A stretch of 64,000 nucleotides of DNA from JAGXTF01 sp044224315 (GCA_044224315.1 JBGAKR010000008.1:1-64000); one strand, 5' to 3'. Positions 51,966 to 61,888 are shown, numbered from the stretch's first letter. Notes: generated by a model from the letters alone, not told the origin. Numbers and translations are program-made.

Positions 51966-53567
51966 ATGAATATAAAATCAGCCCTTTTTACACTGATGCT
52001 TTTGGCAGGCAGCAAATCAATATCCGCAGCCACCAAGTTTGCCGATTCTTCTAATTATAAATCCTTTATTACCGGTTTAAAAGCCGGCGATACACTTGTT
52101 TTGGCAAAGGGCACCTATACCGGCGATTTGCAAATCAATGGCATCAATGGTTCATCCGGCAACCCCATTGTAATCCGCGGAGATAAAAACGGAGGTACCC
52201 GATTTGTCGCCCGAGCTTGCTGCAATACCGTGAGTTTGGCATTTTGCAGTTACCTCGTTATCGAACATTTATTGATGGATGGCAACCACGAATTTGTAGA
52301 TGCCGTAAAGGCCGAAGGGTTTACAAATAACAATGTACACCATATTACCCTGCAATATTTAAAAATAATTAATTACGATGCCGATCAACAATCGGTAGGT
52401 ATAAATACCAAATGCCATGCATGGAATTGGATCATTCGCTACAACATTATAGATGGGGCCGGAACCGGATTATACCTGGGAAATTCAAATGGCGATAACC
52501 CCTTTGTAAATGGCTTGATTGAACATAATTTGGTAATGAATACCATTGGATATAATATGGAAATAAAACACCAATGGGACACAGTGCGAAAGAAATTTAG
52601 CGGTACCAATGTTGATGGAAAAACCATCATCCGTTATAATGTTTTTAGTAAAGAAAAAAATGCCTCAACCGGAGCCAATGCCCGCCCCAATGTGCTAATC
52701 GGAGCCTTGCCCGGCAGTGGACCCGGGAGTACAGAAGTGTATGAATTTTATGGTAATTTTTTATATGAAAATCCAGTGGAAGCTTTGTTTCAGATAACAG
52801 GCAATGCAGCTATTTATAACAATTTATTTGTAAATCACCAAAATGGGGGAGGGCAGCGTACATTGATAGTTACCCAACAAAATGGATTTCAACCCCGCGA
52901 TATTAAAATATTTCACAATACTATTTTATCGGCGGCCACTTCTGGCGGAATCAGATTGGTAAGCCCGAATACCAGCTTTAAACAATATTGTTATGCCAAT
53001 GCGGTTTTCTCAATCAATCCCATTGCTGGATTTACCGATAGCATGGACAACATTACGGGCACCTATGCCAGTGCCGGCAATTATGTTACAAACGCTTCAA
53101 CCAATCTCACCAGTTTGGATTTGTATCCAAAAAATACCAGCTTAAAAGGAAATAATACGGCCTCAACTTTATTTCAGAATTTTACCGATTATAATCAGGA
53201 TTTTAATGGTAAAACCTATGACTGGACCTACCGCGGTGCCTATTCAGGTAGTGGCACAAATCCGGGATGGAAATTAAAAATGGATACAATTCCTGTATTT
53301 AATAATTCAACTTCGGGAACAAAGAATATAGATAATTATGGAATCAAAATGTATCCCAATCCTGCAAATGATAATATTATTATTGAAACACATTCATCCA
53401 ATCAGAACTATTGCATCATAAACGTTACAGGGAAGATTATTCAAAAAGGGGAGCTTGAATTGGGGCAAAATTTAGTATTTCTGAAAAATAGAATTCCAGG
53501 AATCTATTTTGTGAAAATCATCAATCAAACAACGGTAATACATTGTTCGAAATTAAAAGTTGAATAG
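51966..53567 (+). CDS. secreted right-handed beta-helix protein, T9SS type A domain
   Basis: 533 residues. Signal peptide ends SKSISAA. The body is a pectate-lyase-like beta-helix: repeated short coils such as LVIEHLLMDGNHEFV, ITLQYLKIINYDA, WIIRYNIIDGAGTGLYLGN, GLIEHNLVMNTIG, IKIFHNTILSAAT, each ending in an asparagine or glycine turn. The last ~75 residues are a type A sorting domain (IKMYPNPANDNIIIETH ... GIYFVKIINQTTVI ... KLKVE). Polysaccharide lyase activity is possible, but I see no assigned catalytic residues. Convergent with the cystathionine gene, two bases between the stops. Confidence 0.83.
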   Translation: MNIKSALFTLMLLAGSKSISAATKFADSSNYKSFITGLKAGDTLVLAKGTYTGDLQINGINGSSGNPIVIRGDKNGGTRFVARACCNTVSLAFCSYLVIEHLLMDGNHEFVDAVKAEGFTNNNVHHITLQYLKIINYDADQQSVGINTKCHAWNWIIRYNIIDGAGTGLYLGNSNGDNPFVNGLIEHNLVMNTIGYNMEIKHQWDTVRKKFSGTNVDGKTIIRYNVFSKEKNASTGANARPNVLIGALPGSGPGSTEVYEFYGNFLYENPVEALFQITGNAAIYNNLFVNHQNGGGQRTLIVTQQNGFQPRDIKIFHNTILSAATSGGIRLVSPNTSFKQYCYANAVFSINPIAGFTDSMDNITGTYASAGNYVTNASTNLTSLDLYPKNTSLKGNNTASTLFQNFTDYNQDFNGKTYDWTYRGAYSGSGTNPGWKLKMDTIPVFNNSTSGTKNIDNYGIKMYPNPANDNIIIETHSSNQNYCIINVTGKIIQKGELELGQNLVFLKNRIPGIYFVKIINQTTVIHCSKLKVE

Positions 53568-53569
53568 AA

Positions 53570-54715
53570 CTACACCTTTGCCAATGCCGATTCAAGATCA
53601 GCAATAAGGTCGTCTACATGCTCCAGACCCACACTTAAGCGAATAAGGCTATCGAGCAAACCACCGGCCATGCGTTGTTCGCGGGGAATAGAGGCGTGGG
53701 TCATGCTGGCCGGGTGGCCAACCAAACTTTCTACACCACCCAAACTTTCGGCCAGGCTAAACAAATGCGTATTGCGCAAAAAGGTGAAAGCAGATTCAAT
53801 ACTGTCATTTTTTAAAGTAAAGCTCATCATGCCGCCAAAATCTTTCATTTGTTTTTTAGCAATAGAATGGCCTGCATGGTCTTCAAATCCGGGCCAGTGT
53901 ACAACCCCCACTTTGGGATGATTGCGCAACCAATGGGCAATTTTAGCTCCGTTTTCGCAATGGCGTTGCATGCGGATATGCAGGGTTTTAATGCCGCGTA
54001 AAACCAGAAAACAATCTTGCGGACCGGGTGTAGCGCCGCAACTGTTTTGGATAAATGCAAGGCGATCGCGCAGCGCAGTGTCGTTCATACAAAGTGCACC
54101 CATTACTACGTCGCTGTGCCCGTTTATGTATTTGGTAACACTGTGCATTACGATATCGGCCCCAAGCACCGATGGATTTTGCAAATACGGACTGGCAAAT
54201 GTATTGTCTACAGCAACCAGTGCACCGGCTTTTTTACCCAGTGCTACCATGGCTTCAATATCAATAATTCGCACCATTGGGTTGGTGGGTGTTTCTACCC
54301 AGATGAGCTTGGTTTGCGGAGTTATTGCAGCCTCTACCAATGCAGGGTTGGTCATATCCACAAAACTGAATTTGATGCCTAAGGGTTCAAATATTTTGGT
54401 AAACAGGCGATAGGTGCCGCCGTATAAATCATTTGTACTTACCACATGGTCGCCGGGCTGAAGTAATTTTACAACCGCATCGATAGAACCCATACCGGTG
54501 CTGAAACACAGTGCATGGTTGGTTTGCTCAAGCGCTGCCAGGTTTGCCTGCAGCGCGTCGCGGGTGGGGTTGTGGGTTCTTGAATATTCAAATCCTTTAT
54601 GGTCGCCTGGAGCAGCCTGCACATAGGTGCTGGTTTGGAAAATGGGAGTCATAATGGCCCCAGTAGAAGGATCGGGCTCTATGCCGGCATGCAGTACTTT
54701 GGTCTCGAATTTCAC
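53570..54715 (-). CDS. metB: cystathionine gamma-synthase / Cys-Met metabolism PLP enzyme
   Basis: 381 residues, GTG start at 54715. PLP-binding Lys195 lies in MHSVTKYINGHSDV. GFEYSRTHNPTRDALQANLA and STNDLYGGTYRLF are the Cys/Met-metabolism signature regions, and RLSVGLEHVDDLIADLESAL is the C-terminus. The enzyme joins O-succinyl- (or acetyl-) homoserine with cysteine; gamma-lyase activity cannot be excluded from sequence alone. The -7 box is only four bases upstream. Confidence 0.88.
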   Translation of the reverse strand: MKFETKVLHAGIEPDPSTGAIMTPIFQTSTYVQAAPGDHKGFEYSRTHNPTRDALQANLAALEQTNHALCFSTGMGSIDAVVKLLQPGDHVVSTNDLYGGTYRLFTKIFEPLGIKFSFVDMTNPALVEAAITPQTKLIWVETPTNPMVRIIDIEAMVALGKKAGALVAVDNTFASPYLQNPSVLGADIVMHSVTKYINGHSDVVMGALCMNDTALRDRLAFIQNSCGATPGPQDCFLVLRGIKTLHIRMQRHCENGAKIAHWLRNHPKVGVVHWPGFEDHAGHSIAKKQMKDFGGMMSFTLKNDSIESAFTFLRNTHLFSLAESLGGVESLVGHPASMTHASIPREQRMAGGLLDSLIRLSVGLEHVDDLIADLESALAKV

Positions 54716-54719
54716 GGCA

Positions 54720-54727
54720 CAAAGGTA
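54720..54727 (-). promoter_or_regulatory. -7 box for the cystathionine gamma-synthase gene
   Basis: Minus-strand TACCTTTG, exact TAnnTTTG, four bases before the GTG at 54715. The start codon would be at or just beyond the transcription start. Confidence 0.45.
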
Positions 54728-54999
54728 AGGAATTTAGCAGGGAATGGGGAATAGGGCACAGGGAGCAGAAACAGCTAAGTGCAATGTGTATTGTGCAAAG
54801 TGCAATTAACAGCCTTGATTAATGTAGAATGCAAAATGCTTGCCCAAACCTTATAGGGGCGGGTAAATTCAGCAGCAGAACAGTCCAATGTTTAGTGTTT
54901 AATACTTGCCTTTACCCGAAGGGCTTTGCCGGGAGGGCGACTACTTCTGAGGCGGGTAAAATGCAACAGTATCTGGTAATCATAATTCACAATTATTTT
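54728..54999. repeat. intergenic low-complexity island C
   Basis: 272 bases without a credible gene. It shares words with island A: AATGTTTAGTGTTTAATACTTGCC (54888-54911) resembles AATGTTTAATGCTTGCC at about 30888, and GCGACTACTTCTGAGGCGGG (about 54937) resembles CGACTGCTTTTGAGGCAGG at about 30904. CATAATTCACAATT (54979-54992) is the reverse complement of AATTGTGAATTATG in island A. AACAGCCTT at about 54809 also occurs in A at about 30931. Function unknown. Confidence 0.55.
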
Positions 55000-56229
55000 C
55001 TATCTTTCAATCACCACTTTCATCACACCCACATTGGTTTTTATAAAGTATAACCCACTTTTATCGATGCTTGAAATATTGATTGAATTCGTGCCTGTTT
55101 GCAATTTACCTGTGCTAATTATTTGGCCATTTATATCTACCATGCTGTATTCGCAGGCCACATCTGTATTCATATTCAGGGTATTGCCATTTGCTGGATT
55201 GGGGTAAATGGATATGCCTTTTTGAGGGTTATTATTAAATGCCAGTCCGGATAAATGTGTGCAAATATATTCCTGTCTGTCGTGCAATGTGTATTTATCT
55301 ACCGACCAAATGCTGTAATTATCAGTAGCAATATTGTCGTGGTTGGCATCAAAATCCCAAGTGTTTTTGCCATTGTTTGCCCAAGCCGAACCTGTCCATT
55401 TTTCTGTTAATCTTTCTATTAAATCATCGTTGGTATTGAATGTATAGGTTCTTCGGCTGGTATTTTTCCATGCGTTATTGGTCCAACTTTGGCTGATTAT
55501 TTGGGTGATTTGTTTTTTTGAATTATAAGTATAATCCGAAGTTATAAAATTATCCCATTGGTTGCTGGTAGTATTCCAAATAAGGTCTGTAATGGCTGAA
55601 TTATTGCCAAAACCATCATAGGTATAAACCGTCTTGCTGCCTGAAATCCAACTGCTGCTGCCCGTTTGCCATTGTTCAAATAGTTCCACCGTAAGTTGCT
55701 TGTTTGCGTTGTATGTATAACTTGTGCGATAGCTTTCATGGTCCCAACTGCTGCTACTGGTATTCCACGAAAAAGATAATTTTTCGGTAATTTTATTGTC
55801 TGAGTTATAGGAGTATGTATTTTTTGTAGAATTAATAAAAATGCCAGACCCATTTGCTATTTGGTACGACATTTCAATTAAATTATTATTTGCATCATAA
55901 ATATACTGGTATCTGTTCGCTTCTTTCCACCCACCAGAATATGCACTGTTGGTATATTTTAGCAGGTTTTTATTGCCATCGTAAATATAGTCATATTGGG
56001 TTTTGTTATCCCATTTTAAGGTACTGGTGTTCCAATCCTGGTATGTAGAGCGGGAGATTAAATTCTGTGAATTGTATTCGTTTAATGTGCGTCCTAAAAT
56101 GTCTTTGTTTACACCGTTGTATTCGAAGTATAATATTGTATCCTTACGGCATTCAGCATAGGCAAATCCCGTTAGATTTAGCAATAAAATAATGAAAACA
56201 CTGTGGGTTAGGAGGTAAACTTTATTCAT
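55000..56229 (-). CDS. secreted YD-like repeat protein with T9SS type A domain
   Basis: The ATG at 56229 (MNKVYLLTHSVFIILLLNL) gives a signal peptide; an open frame upstream to 56280 has no export signal. 409 residues. The body is eight or nine repeats of about 35 residues with the pattern WNxSxxxWDNxxxxxYxYNxxxxLT (for example YIYDGNKNLLKYTNS, YTYNANKQLTVELFEQW, YTYNSKKQITQIISQSW), similar to YD/RHS-type strands. The sorting domain is ISIYPNPANGNTLNM ... GLYFIKTNVGVMKVVIER. Surface or secreted location predicted; ligand unknown. Confidence 0.82.
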   Translation of the reverse strand: MNKVYLLTHSVFIILLLNLTGFAYAECRKDTILYFEYNGVNKDILGRTLNEYNSQNLISRSTYQDWNTSTLKWDNKTQYDYIYDGNKNLLKYTNSAYSGGWKEANRYQYIYDANNNLIEMSYQIANGSGIFINSTKNTYSYNSDNKITEKLSFSWNTSSSSWDHESYRTSYTYNANKQLTVELFEQWQTGSSSWISGSKTVYTYDGFGNNSAITDLIWNTTSNQWDNFITSDYTYNSKKQITQIISQSWTNNAWKNTSRRTYTFNTNDDLIERLTEKWTGSAWANNGKNTWDFDANHDNIATDNYSIWSVDKYTLHDRQEYICTHLSGLAFNNNPQKGISIYPNPANGNTLNMNTDVACEYSMVDINGQIISTGKLQTGTNSINISSIDKSGLYFIKTNVGVMKVVIER

Positions 56230-56315
56230 GTGTTTTTCAAAAATAATTGTTTCTTTTAAATTTTCAAACAAAAACACCAAGTCCTAAACTCAATCTAATA
56301 AAAATGACAAAAGTA

Positions 56316-56339
56316 AAAACCCGCCTCAGCGGGTTTTTT
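56316..56339 (-). terminator. bidirectional terminator between katG and the YD-repeat gene
   Basis: AAAACCCGC-CTCA-GCGGGTTTT with T-runs on both strands. It lies 48 bases beyond the katG stop on the minus strand. Confidence 0.85.
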
Positions 56340-56386
56340 GAATTAGGATGCACAATTGAATGCGCTATTAGGTAACCACTGTTTTA

Positions 56387-58567
56387 TTATTTTAAATCAA
56401 ATCGGTCGGCGTTCATTACCTTTATCCAGGCTGCAATAAAGTCGGTTACAAATTTTTCTTTATTATCATCCTGTGCATAAAGTTCGGCATAGGCGCGCAA
56501 TATTGAGTTTGAGCCAAATACCAAATCTACACGGGTGGCAGTCCATTTTACCTGTCCGGATTTACGTTCTACCACATTGTATAAATTATTTCCTATGGGT
56601 TTCCAGCTATAATTCATATCGGTGAGATTGATGAAAAAATCCTGGCTCAGTATGCCTTCTTTTTCAGTAAATACTCCGTGTTTGGTTCCTGCATAATTGG
56701 TTCCCAACACCCGCATTCCACCAATCAATACGGTCATTTCCGGGGCAGTTAAACCCATCAATTGTGCCCTGTCTAACAGCAACTCTTCTGGTGTAGCAGA
56801 ATATTCGGCTTTTTGCCAGTTGCGGAAGCCATCATGCAAAGGTTCGAGGTATGAAAAGGAATCTGCATCCGTCATTTCAGCTGTAGCATCGCCTCTTCCG
56901 GGAAGGAAAAGTACTGTAATATTTACCCCGGCATTTTGCGCTGCTTTTTCAATGGCCGCAGTACCTCCGAGTACGATTAGGTCAGCCATACTTACAGGTT
57001 TAGATAAACTGGCTTTTATCTCCTCTAACTTAGTCAATACTTTTTGCAACCTTTGAGGTTCATTTCCGGCCCAATCTTTTTGCGGAGCCAATCGAATACG
57101 TGCGCCATTGGCACCCCCTCTGAAATCCGAGCCTCTGAAGGTGCGGGCACTATCCCAGGCAGTATTTATTAACTCTAAACTGCTTAATCCACTATTTAAA
57201 AGTTTGGATTTTAATTCAGCAATTTCGGTATCATTTAATGTATAGTTTACGGTTGGAATTACATCCTGCCACAGTAAATCTTCGGTTGGAGCATCGGCGC
57301 CCAGGTAGCGGCTTTTAGGGCCTAAATCGCGGTGTGTGAGTTTAAACCATGCTTTTGCAAATACCTGGGTAAAATATTCTGGATCTTTATGAAATTTTTC
57401 AGAAATTTTGCGATACTCAGGATCCTTAATCATGGCCATATCGGCATCGGTCATAATAGGATTACGGCGCAGGTTGGGGTTGTGCGCGTCGATGGTTTTA
57501 TCAGCCTCTTCAATATTAATGGGTTCCCATTGCCATGCACCGGCCGGACTTTTCTTCAGTTCCCAATCGTATTTAAACAGTAAATTAAAATATCCATTGT
57601 CCCATTGGGTAGGATTGGTGGTCCAGGCACCTTCCAGTCCGCTGGTGATGGTATCGGCAGCATTGCCCGCACCGCTTGGGTTGTGCCATCCAAAACCCTG
57701 CTCCTCTATCGAGGCGCCTTCCGGACTTTCCCCCAGCTTGCTTGCATCTCCGTTTCCATGGGCTTTCCCTACAGTATGTCCACCTGCGGTAAGTGCCACG
57801 GTTTCTTCATCATTCATGGCCATGCGTTTAAAGGTTTGGCGCACATCATGGGCGGTTTTCAGCGGGTCGGGGTTGCCGTCTACTCCCTGCGGATTTACGT
57901 AAATCAGGCCCATTTGTACAGCCGCCAATGGGTTTTCGAGAGATTCGCGGTTGGTATCATCACTATATCGGTTTTTAGTGGGTGCCAGCCATTCTTTTTC
58001 ATTTCCCCAATGCACATCGGTTTCAGGATGCCAGATATCTTCACGACCCCCGGCAAATCCAAAAGTTTTCAATCCCATAGATTCATAGGCCATATTGCCT
58101 GCCAGAATAAATAAATCGGCCCATGAAATTTTATTGCCGTATTTCTTTTTTACAGGCCACAATAATCTGCGGGCTTTGTCCAGATTTGTATTATCGGGCC
58201 AACTATTGAGCGGAGCAAAACGTTGGTTGCCGGTATTACTGCCTCCGCGTCCATCCGACACACGATAGGTACCTGCGGCATGCCAGGCCATGCGTATCAT
58301 TAATCCACCATAATGGCCCCAATCTGCAGGCCACCAATCCTGGCTCTGGGTCATCAGGTTTTTAAGGTCGGTTTTAAGGGCTTCCAGATCTAGTTTTTTA
58401 AATTCTTCGCGGTAGTTAAATTCGGGTCCCTGTGGGTTCGATTTGGTATCATGCTGATGCAGGATATCCAGTTTCAGTGATTTGGGCCACCATTCGGTCA
58501 CCGTGTTTTGAGCTACGGTATTTGAACCGTGCATAACCGGGCATTTTCCTGTGTTTGAGCTGTTCAT
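56387..58567 (-). CDS. katG: catalase-peroxidase KatG
   Basis: 726 residues, full length, with both the active N-terminal and the degenerate C-terminal peroxidase half. Distal residues Arg92, Trp95, His96 in MIRMAWHAAGTYR; Tyr223 and Met249 have the spacing of the Met-Tyr-Trp crosslink with Trp95; proximal His264 in ALTAGGHTVGKAHG. It removes hydrogen peroxide in the cytoplasm (no signal peptide). Divergent from oxyR across 182 bases that carry an OxyR-type palindrome, so peroxide induction is likely. Confidence 0.97.
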   Translation of the reverse strand: MNSSNTGKCPVMHGSNTVAQNTVTEWWPKSLKLDILHQHDTKSNPQGPEFNYREEFKKLDLEALKTDLKNLMTQSQDWWPADWGHYGGLMIRMAWHAAGTYRVSDGRGGSNTGNQRFAPLNSWPDNTNLDKARRLLWPVKKKYGNKISWADLFILAGNMAYESMGLKTFGFAGGREDIWHPETDVHWGNEKEWLAPTKNRYSDDTNRESLENPLAAVQMGLIYVNPQGVDGNPDPLKTAHDVRQTFKRMAMNDEETVALTAGGHTVGKAHGNGDASKLGESPEGASIEEQGFGWHNPSGAGNAADTITSGLEGAWTTNPTQWDNGYFNLLFKYDWELKKSPAGAWQWEPINIEEADKTIDAHNPNLRRNPIMTDADMAMIKDPEYRKISEKFHKDPEYFTQVFAKAWFKLTHRDLGPKSRYLGADAPTEDLLWQDVIPTVNYTLNDTEIAELKSKLLNSGLSSLELINTAWDSARTFRGSDFRGGANGARIRLAPQKDWAGNEPQRLQKVLTKLEEIKASLSKPVSMADLIVLGGTAAIEKAAQNAGVNITVLFLPGRGDATAEMTDADSFSYLEPLHDGFRNWQKAEYSATPEELLLDRAQLMGLTAPEMTVLIGGMRVLGTNYAGTKHGVFTEKEGILSQDFFINLTDMNYSWKPIGNNLYNVVERKSGQVKWTATRVDLVFGSNSILRAYAELYAQDDNKEKFVTDFIAAWIKVMNADRFDLK

Positions 58568-58675
58568 TTTTATATTTTATTGTTTATCTATTCATTTTAA
58601 TTGCCCCCTAAGCAGGCTCATGAATCTTTACTTCGAATGTAGTTATTTACTTCTAAGTACGGGCAAATTTGGTCG

Positions 58676-58728
58676 ATAGTTTGTATAGATAAAAACAATA
58701 ATATCTATATTTGTATAGATAATAACTA
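58676..58728. promoter_or_regulatory. OxyR-type operator between katG and oxyR, with -7 box for oxyR
   Basis: TATCTATA-TTTG-TATAGATA (58701-58720) is a perfect 8-base inverted repeat. TGTATAGATA occurs twice, exactly 30 bases apart (58681 and 58711). ATAG-N7-CTAT at 58714-58728 is the OxyR half-site spacing. TATATTTG at 58705-58712 is an exact TAnnTTTG on the plus strand with TTG at 58680-58682, 22 bases ahead, in the -33 place. The oxyR promoter therefore lies inside the palindrome, which suggests autoregulation. Binding is inferred. Confidence 0.6.
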
Positions 58729-58749
58729 TAAAATTAGTTTTATTACAAC

Positions 58750-59691
58750 ATGAATTTGCAACAATTGGAATATATACTGGCGGTGAATACACACAAAAAT
58801 TTTGTGGAGGCGGCAGAGCATTGCAATATTACCCAGGCTACACTGAGTATGATGATACGAAAGCTTGAGGATGAACTAGGTGTAGAAATTTTTGACCGCA
58901 GCCACAAACCGGTGAGCCCCACTAAAATAGGTCAGCTTATTCTGGACCAGGCCGCCACAGTATTACATGAATCTGCAAAGTTAAAGGGCATTGCCAAGGC
59001 CGATCTGCTGGAAGTTGGTGGTACATTTTCTCTGGCCATAATACCTACCATTGCACCCTATTTATTACATAATTTTATTAGTAATTTTCTAAATAAATAC
59101 CCAAAGGCACATCTGAAAATTGAAGAATTGCAAACCTCGGCGATTATAACTGCTCTGAAAAAGAATACCATAGATGGGGCCATTATGGCAACTCCGATTG
59201 CCGGAATGGATTTGCATAAAACTATCCTGTATTACGAATCATTTCTGCTATATGCTGCCGCAGATGAAAAAGTACTCAGAAAAAAATATGTATTACCCAA
59301 AGATTTGGATATAAACCGTATGTGGTTTTTGGAAGAAGGGCATTGCTTCAGAACCCAAACTGGCAGCTTATGTGAATTAATTCCCGAAAGTGAAACGCAA
59401 AACCGATTGCAATATGAAGCTGGCAGCATAGAATCGATTATAAAAATTATTGACCACGGAAAAGGAATTACTTTAATTCCCGAATTAGCTGCAGAAAATA
59501 TCAGAGGAAAACGCAAAAACCAAATCAGGCATTTTAAATCCCCTTCACCTGTAAGAGAAATCAGCTTGGTTACACCAAATGCCACAGGTAGACGTGCCTG
59601 GTTGAATGCGATTAAATCTGAAATACAGGCTGTTGTTCCCGCCCATATGTTAAAGGCCAGTCGCAAAGAAATTGTGGAAATTAAAGGGTAA
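58750..59691 (+). CDS. oxyR: LysR-type peroxide sensor OxyR
   Basis: 313 residues. N-terminal LysR HTH (residues 1-60: EYILAVNTHKNFVEAAEHCN, ITQATLSMMIRKLEDELG) and an effector domain. Cys199 and Cys208 (LEEGHCFRTQTGSLCEL) are the redox pair at the same positions as in the E. coli protein. On oxidation it should induce katG, which is divergent and shares the operator region. The last 11 bases overlap the convergent TonB-receptor gene. Confidence 0.9.
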   Translation: MNLQQLEYILAVNTHKNFVEAAEHCNITQATLSMMIRKLEDELGVEIFDRSHKPVSPTKIGQLILDQAATVLHESAKLKGIAKADLLEVGGTFSLAIIPTIAPYLLHNFISNFLNKYPKAHLKIEELQTSAIITALKKNTIDGAIMATPIAGMDLHKTILYYESFLLYAAADEKVLRKKYVLPKDLDINRMWFLEEGHCFRTQTGSLCELIPESETQNRLQYEAGSIESIIKIIDHGKGITLIPELAAENIRGKRKNQIRHFKSPSPVREISLVTPNATGRRAWLNAIKSEIQAVVPAHMLKASRKEIVEIKG

Positions 59692-61882
59692 TTGCCAGAC
59701 TTACAGAATAAGTTCTGCCATCACTTGGCCAAATGCCCGGGCCCGGATAGAATTGCGGACGCTTTGTAAAATACTGGGTATTTAATATATTATTTAAATT
59801 AAACATTATTTTTAATCCGTTAATTACTCTCCAGGTAGCATTAAAATCTATCAACTGATAGGATGGTACTAAGCCGGTTGCTCCGCTGGCATTGGGCTTT
59901 TCTGCATTCATGGCATCAGCAAAACTGCTAGCGGTGTAACTATATAATACACTGGCCGAAAAACCGAATAATTTCCAGGTTAAACCTGTGCGGCTGATAA
60001 TTTTAGGTGTGCTTTCTACAAAATTGCCACTTATATCTTTATTTTCATTGCCGCTGCGAATAGTTGCAGATACATATATTGCATGTGTATAAGCAGTTGA
60101 ATTAAACACAGAAATACTTTGATTTTTATTAATTTTAAAATCGGTTTGAAGAAATGATTCAATTCCGCGGGTTAGCGAGTTGCCGATATTGGTACGGAAT
60201 AATATCAAATGATTCAAACTGTCTTTTTGGGCCAATGTACCCAAGCGGTTTTGGTAAACCAACTGATAGGCCGATACATCCCAGCGCAGCCATCTGTAGC
60301 GCCCCCTGCATCCGATTTCAGCATTATAGCCCTTGGCATCTTTTAAATTTTTATCGGCAATTTCATAAACAGATGCGGGTATAATATCCTTGAAAATTAC
60401 CGGACGGTAAGCCTGTGAAATGCCCCCGTATATTTGGGTAAAATGGGTAATCTGATATTGGAAATTGGTACCCAGTAATGGAAATTTATGTACAATGGAA
60501 TTGGGTATTTGATTGGTAGGATAATATCCGATTGTACCGCTCATGTGGGTTTCGCCCATTTCAACCCGTATGCCGGTATTGATGGATAATCTGGTATTTA
60601 TACTCCAAAGATTTTCAGCAAAAAAAGCATTGTTTTTTGTGAGGTAATGTAAATCCCTTGCAAAAGTGCTGCCATTGGCAAGGCTTAGGTCAAAGTCGCT
60701 GCCCGTGCTGCCTTTGCCCTGTTGCCTGCGGTGCAGATTATTATCCATTCGCTGATAACCGGCTGCAAAATGATGTAATTTATGGCCCGTTTTCCATGTA
60801 TAAATAAAACGCAATTCCTGGGTATAGGAATTAAAATTATCTATATCTACCTGCCGAGGATTGGGCAAGTCCGTTGCGGTTACAATGCTGTCTGACACAT
60901 TTGCGGGTTTGTCGAACATTACACTATTTCGGGTTCCTAAAACCGCCGAGCTGTTCAGCAATATTTGTAACTTTTTTGAAGGTCTGAACTGGACGGAAAA
61001 ATTAGGAATAAATATATTGGGATTATAATAATTTCGGCTGCGGGTCGACATCCTTGGATCTAGCTTGAACATGCTGTCTGTTAATGGCCCTGCCAATTGT
61101 ATGGTGTAATTGGAATGCGTAAATTCCAGTTTTAATTGCAATTTATCAGATGCTTTATAAAACAGTGAAATATTCTGTGCATCATACTCCGATTGGCTGT
61201 TTTTTCTATATCCATCCAATGATTTATTGCTGAGCCATACGTTGTAACTAAATTTTTTTAGTGTGCCCGAAAAACGCATAAAACTGCTGAGTAAACCATA
61301 AGAGCCCGCTGTACTCACATTTTCGAAGGCGAATTTACGGGCAGTGTCAGGTCCTTTGCTCAAATAATTTAGCATACCACCAAATTGTGCGCCGTATTGC
61401 AGTGCACCGGTTCCTCTTACAAGTTCAATTTTTTCAACCGCTTCCATGGGGATGTTGTAATGGCTTGCCGGGTATCCATACATATCTGAATTGGTTAGAA
61501 TACCATCTTTTCTAATATTAAATTCCCAACCCCTGTGCGGATCTAAGCCACGAGTAGAAATATTTACCTGATTGCCTGTGCCATCCATATCGTAAACAAA
61601 AATCCCCGGAATTTTTGCAAATATCTGACGACCATATTTTTCACTTAACCCTGCATCTTTTTGAGTGAGTAAAATCTGTTCGCTTTTTTTACCAGAAAAA
61701 ATCCAGGTACCTTTCACAGAGTCCAGGGCTATTAAATCCGGATTGAGTTTTTGACCGTCAATATCGATTCGCCGAATGGTTTTGTGTGTGGCAGAATCAG
61801 GAATGTGCTGGCTTTTTAAAACAGGCAAGCCACAGAAAATTATACCTGAAACTAAAATGATTTTGCGGTACAATTTTTCCAT
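59681..61882 (-). CDS. TonB-dependent outer-membrane receptor, FecA-like
   Basis: 733 residues from the ATG at 61882; an in-frame TTG at 61891 lies within the -7 box. Signal peptide MEKLYRKIILVSGIIFCGLPVLKS-Q. Plug domain: SEKYGRQIFAKIPGIFVYDMD, VNISTRGLDPHRGWEFNIRKDG, GYPASHYNIPMEAVEKIELVRG, GALQYGAQFGGMLNY. A 22-strand-type barrel follows and ends YPGPGIWPSDGRTYSVSLAITL, as in ferric-citrate receptors. Substrate is inferred as iron or siderophore and is not certain. It is close to the peroxide regulon but has its own promoter. Confidence 0.88.
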   Translation of the reverse strand: MEKLYRKIILVSGIIFCGLPVLKSQHIPDSATHKTIRRIDIDGQKLNPDLIALDSVKGTWIFSGKKSEQILLTQKDAGLSEKYGRQIFAKIPGIFVYDMDGTGNQVNISTRGLDPHRGWEFNIRKDGILTNSDMYGYPASHYNIPMEAVEKIELVRGTGALQYGAQFGGMLNYLSKGPDTARKFAFENVSTAGSYGLLSSFMRFSGTLKKFSYNVWLSNKSLDGYRKNSQSEYDAQNISLFYKASDKLQLKLEFTHSNYTIQLAGPLTDSMFKLDPRMSTRSRNYYNPNIFIPNFSVQFRPSKKLQILLNSSAVLGTRNSVMFDKPANVSDSIVTATDLPNPRQVDIDNFNSYTQELRFIYTWKTGHKLHHFAAGYQRMDNNLHRRQQGKGSTGSDFDLSLANGSTFARDLHYLTKNNAFFAENLWSINTRLSINTGIRVEMGETHMSGTIGYYPTNQIPNSIVHKFPLLGTNFQYQITHFTQIYGGISQAYRPVIFKDIIPASVYEIADKNLKDAKGYNAEIGCRGRYRWLRWDVSAYQLVYQNRLGTLAQKDSLNHLILFRTNIGNSLTRGIESFLQTDFKINKNQSISVFNSTAYTHAIYVSATIRSGNENKDISGNFVESTPKIISRTGLTWKLFGFSASVLYSYTASSFADAMNAEKPNASGATGLVPSYQLIDFNATWRVINGLKIMFNLNNILNTQYFTKRPQFYPGPGIWPSDGRTYSVSLAITL

Positions 61883-61888
61883 GGCTTG

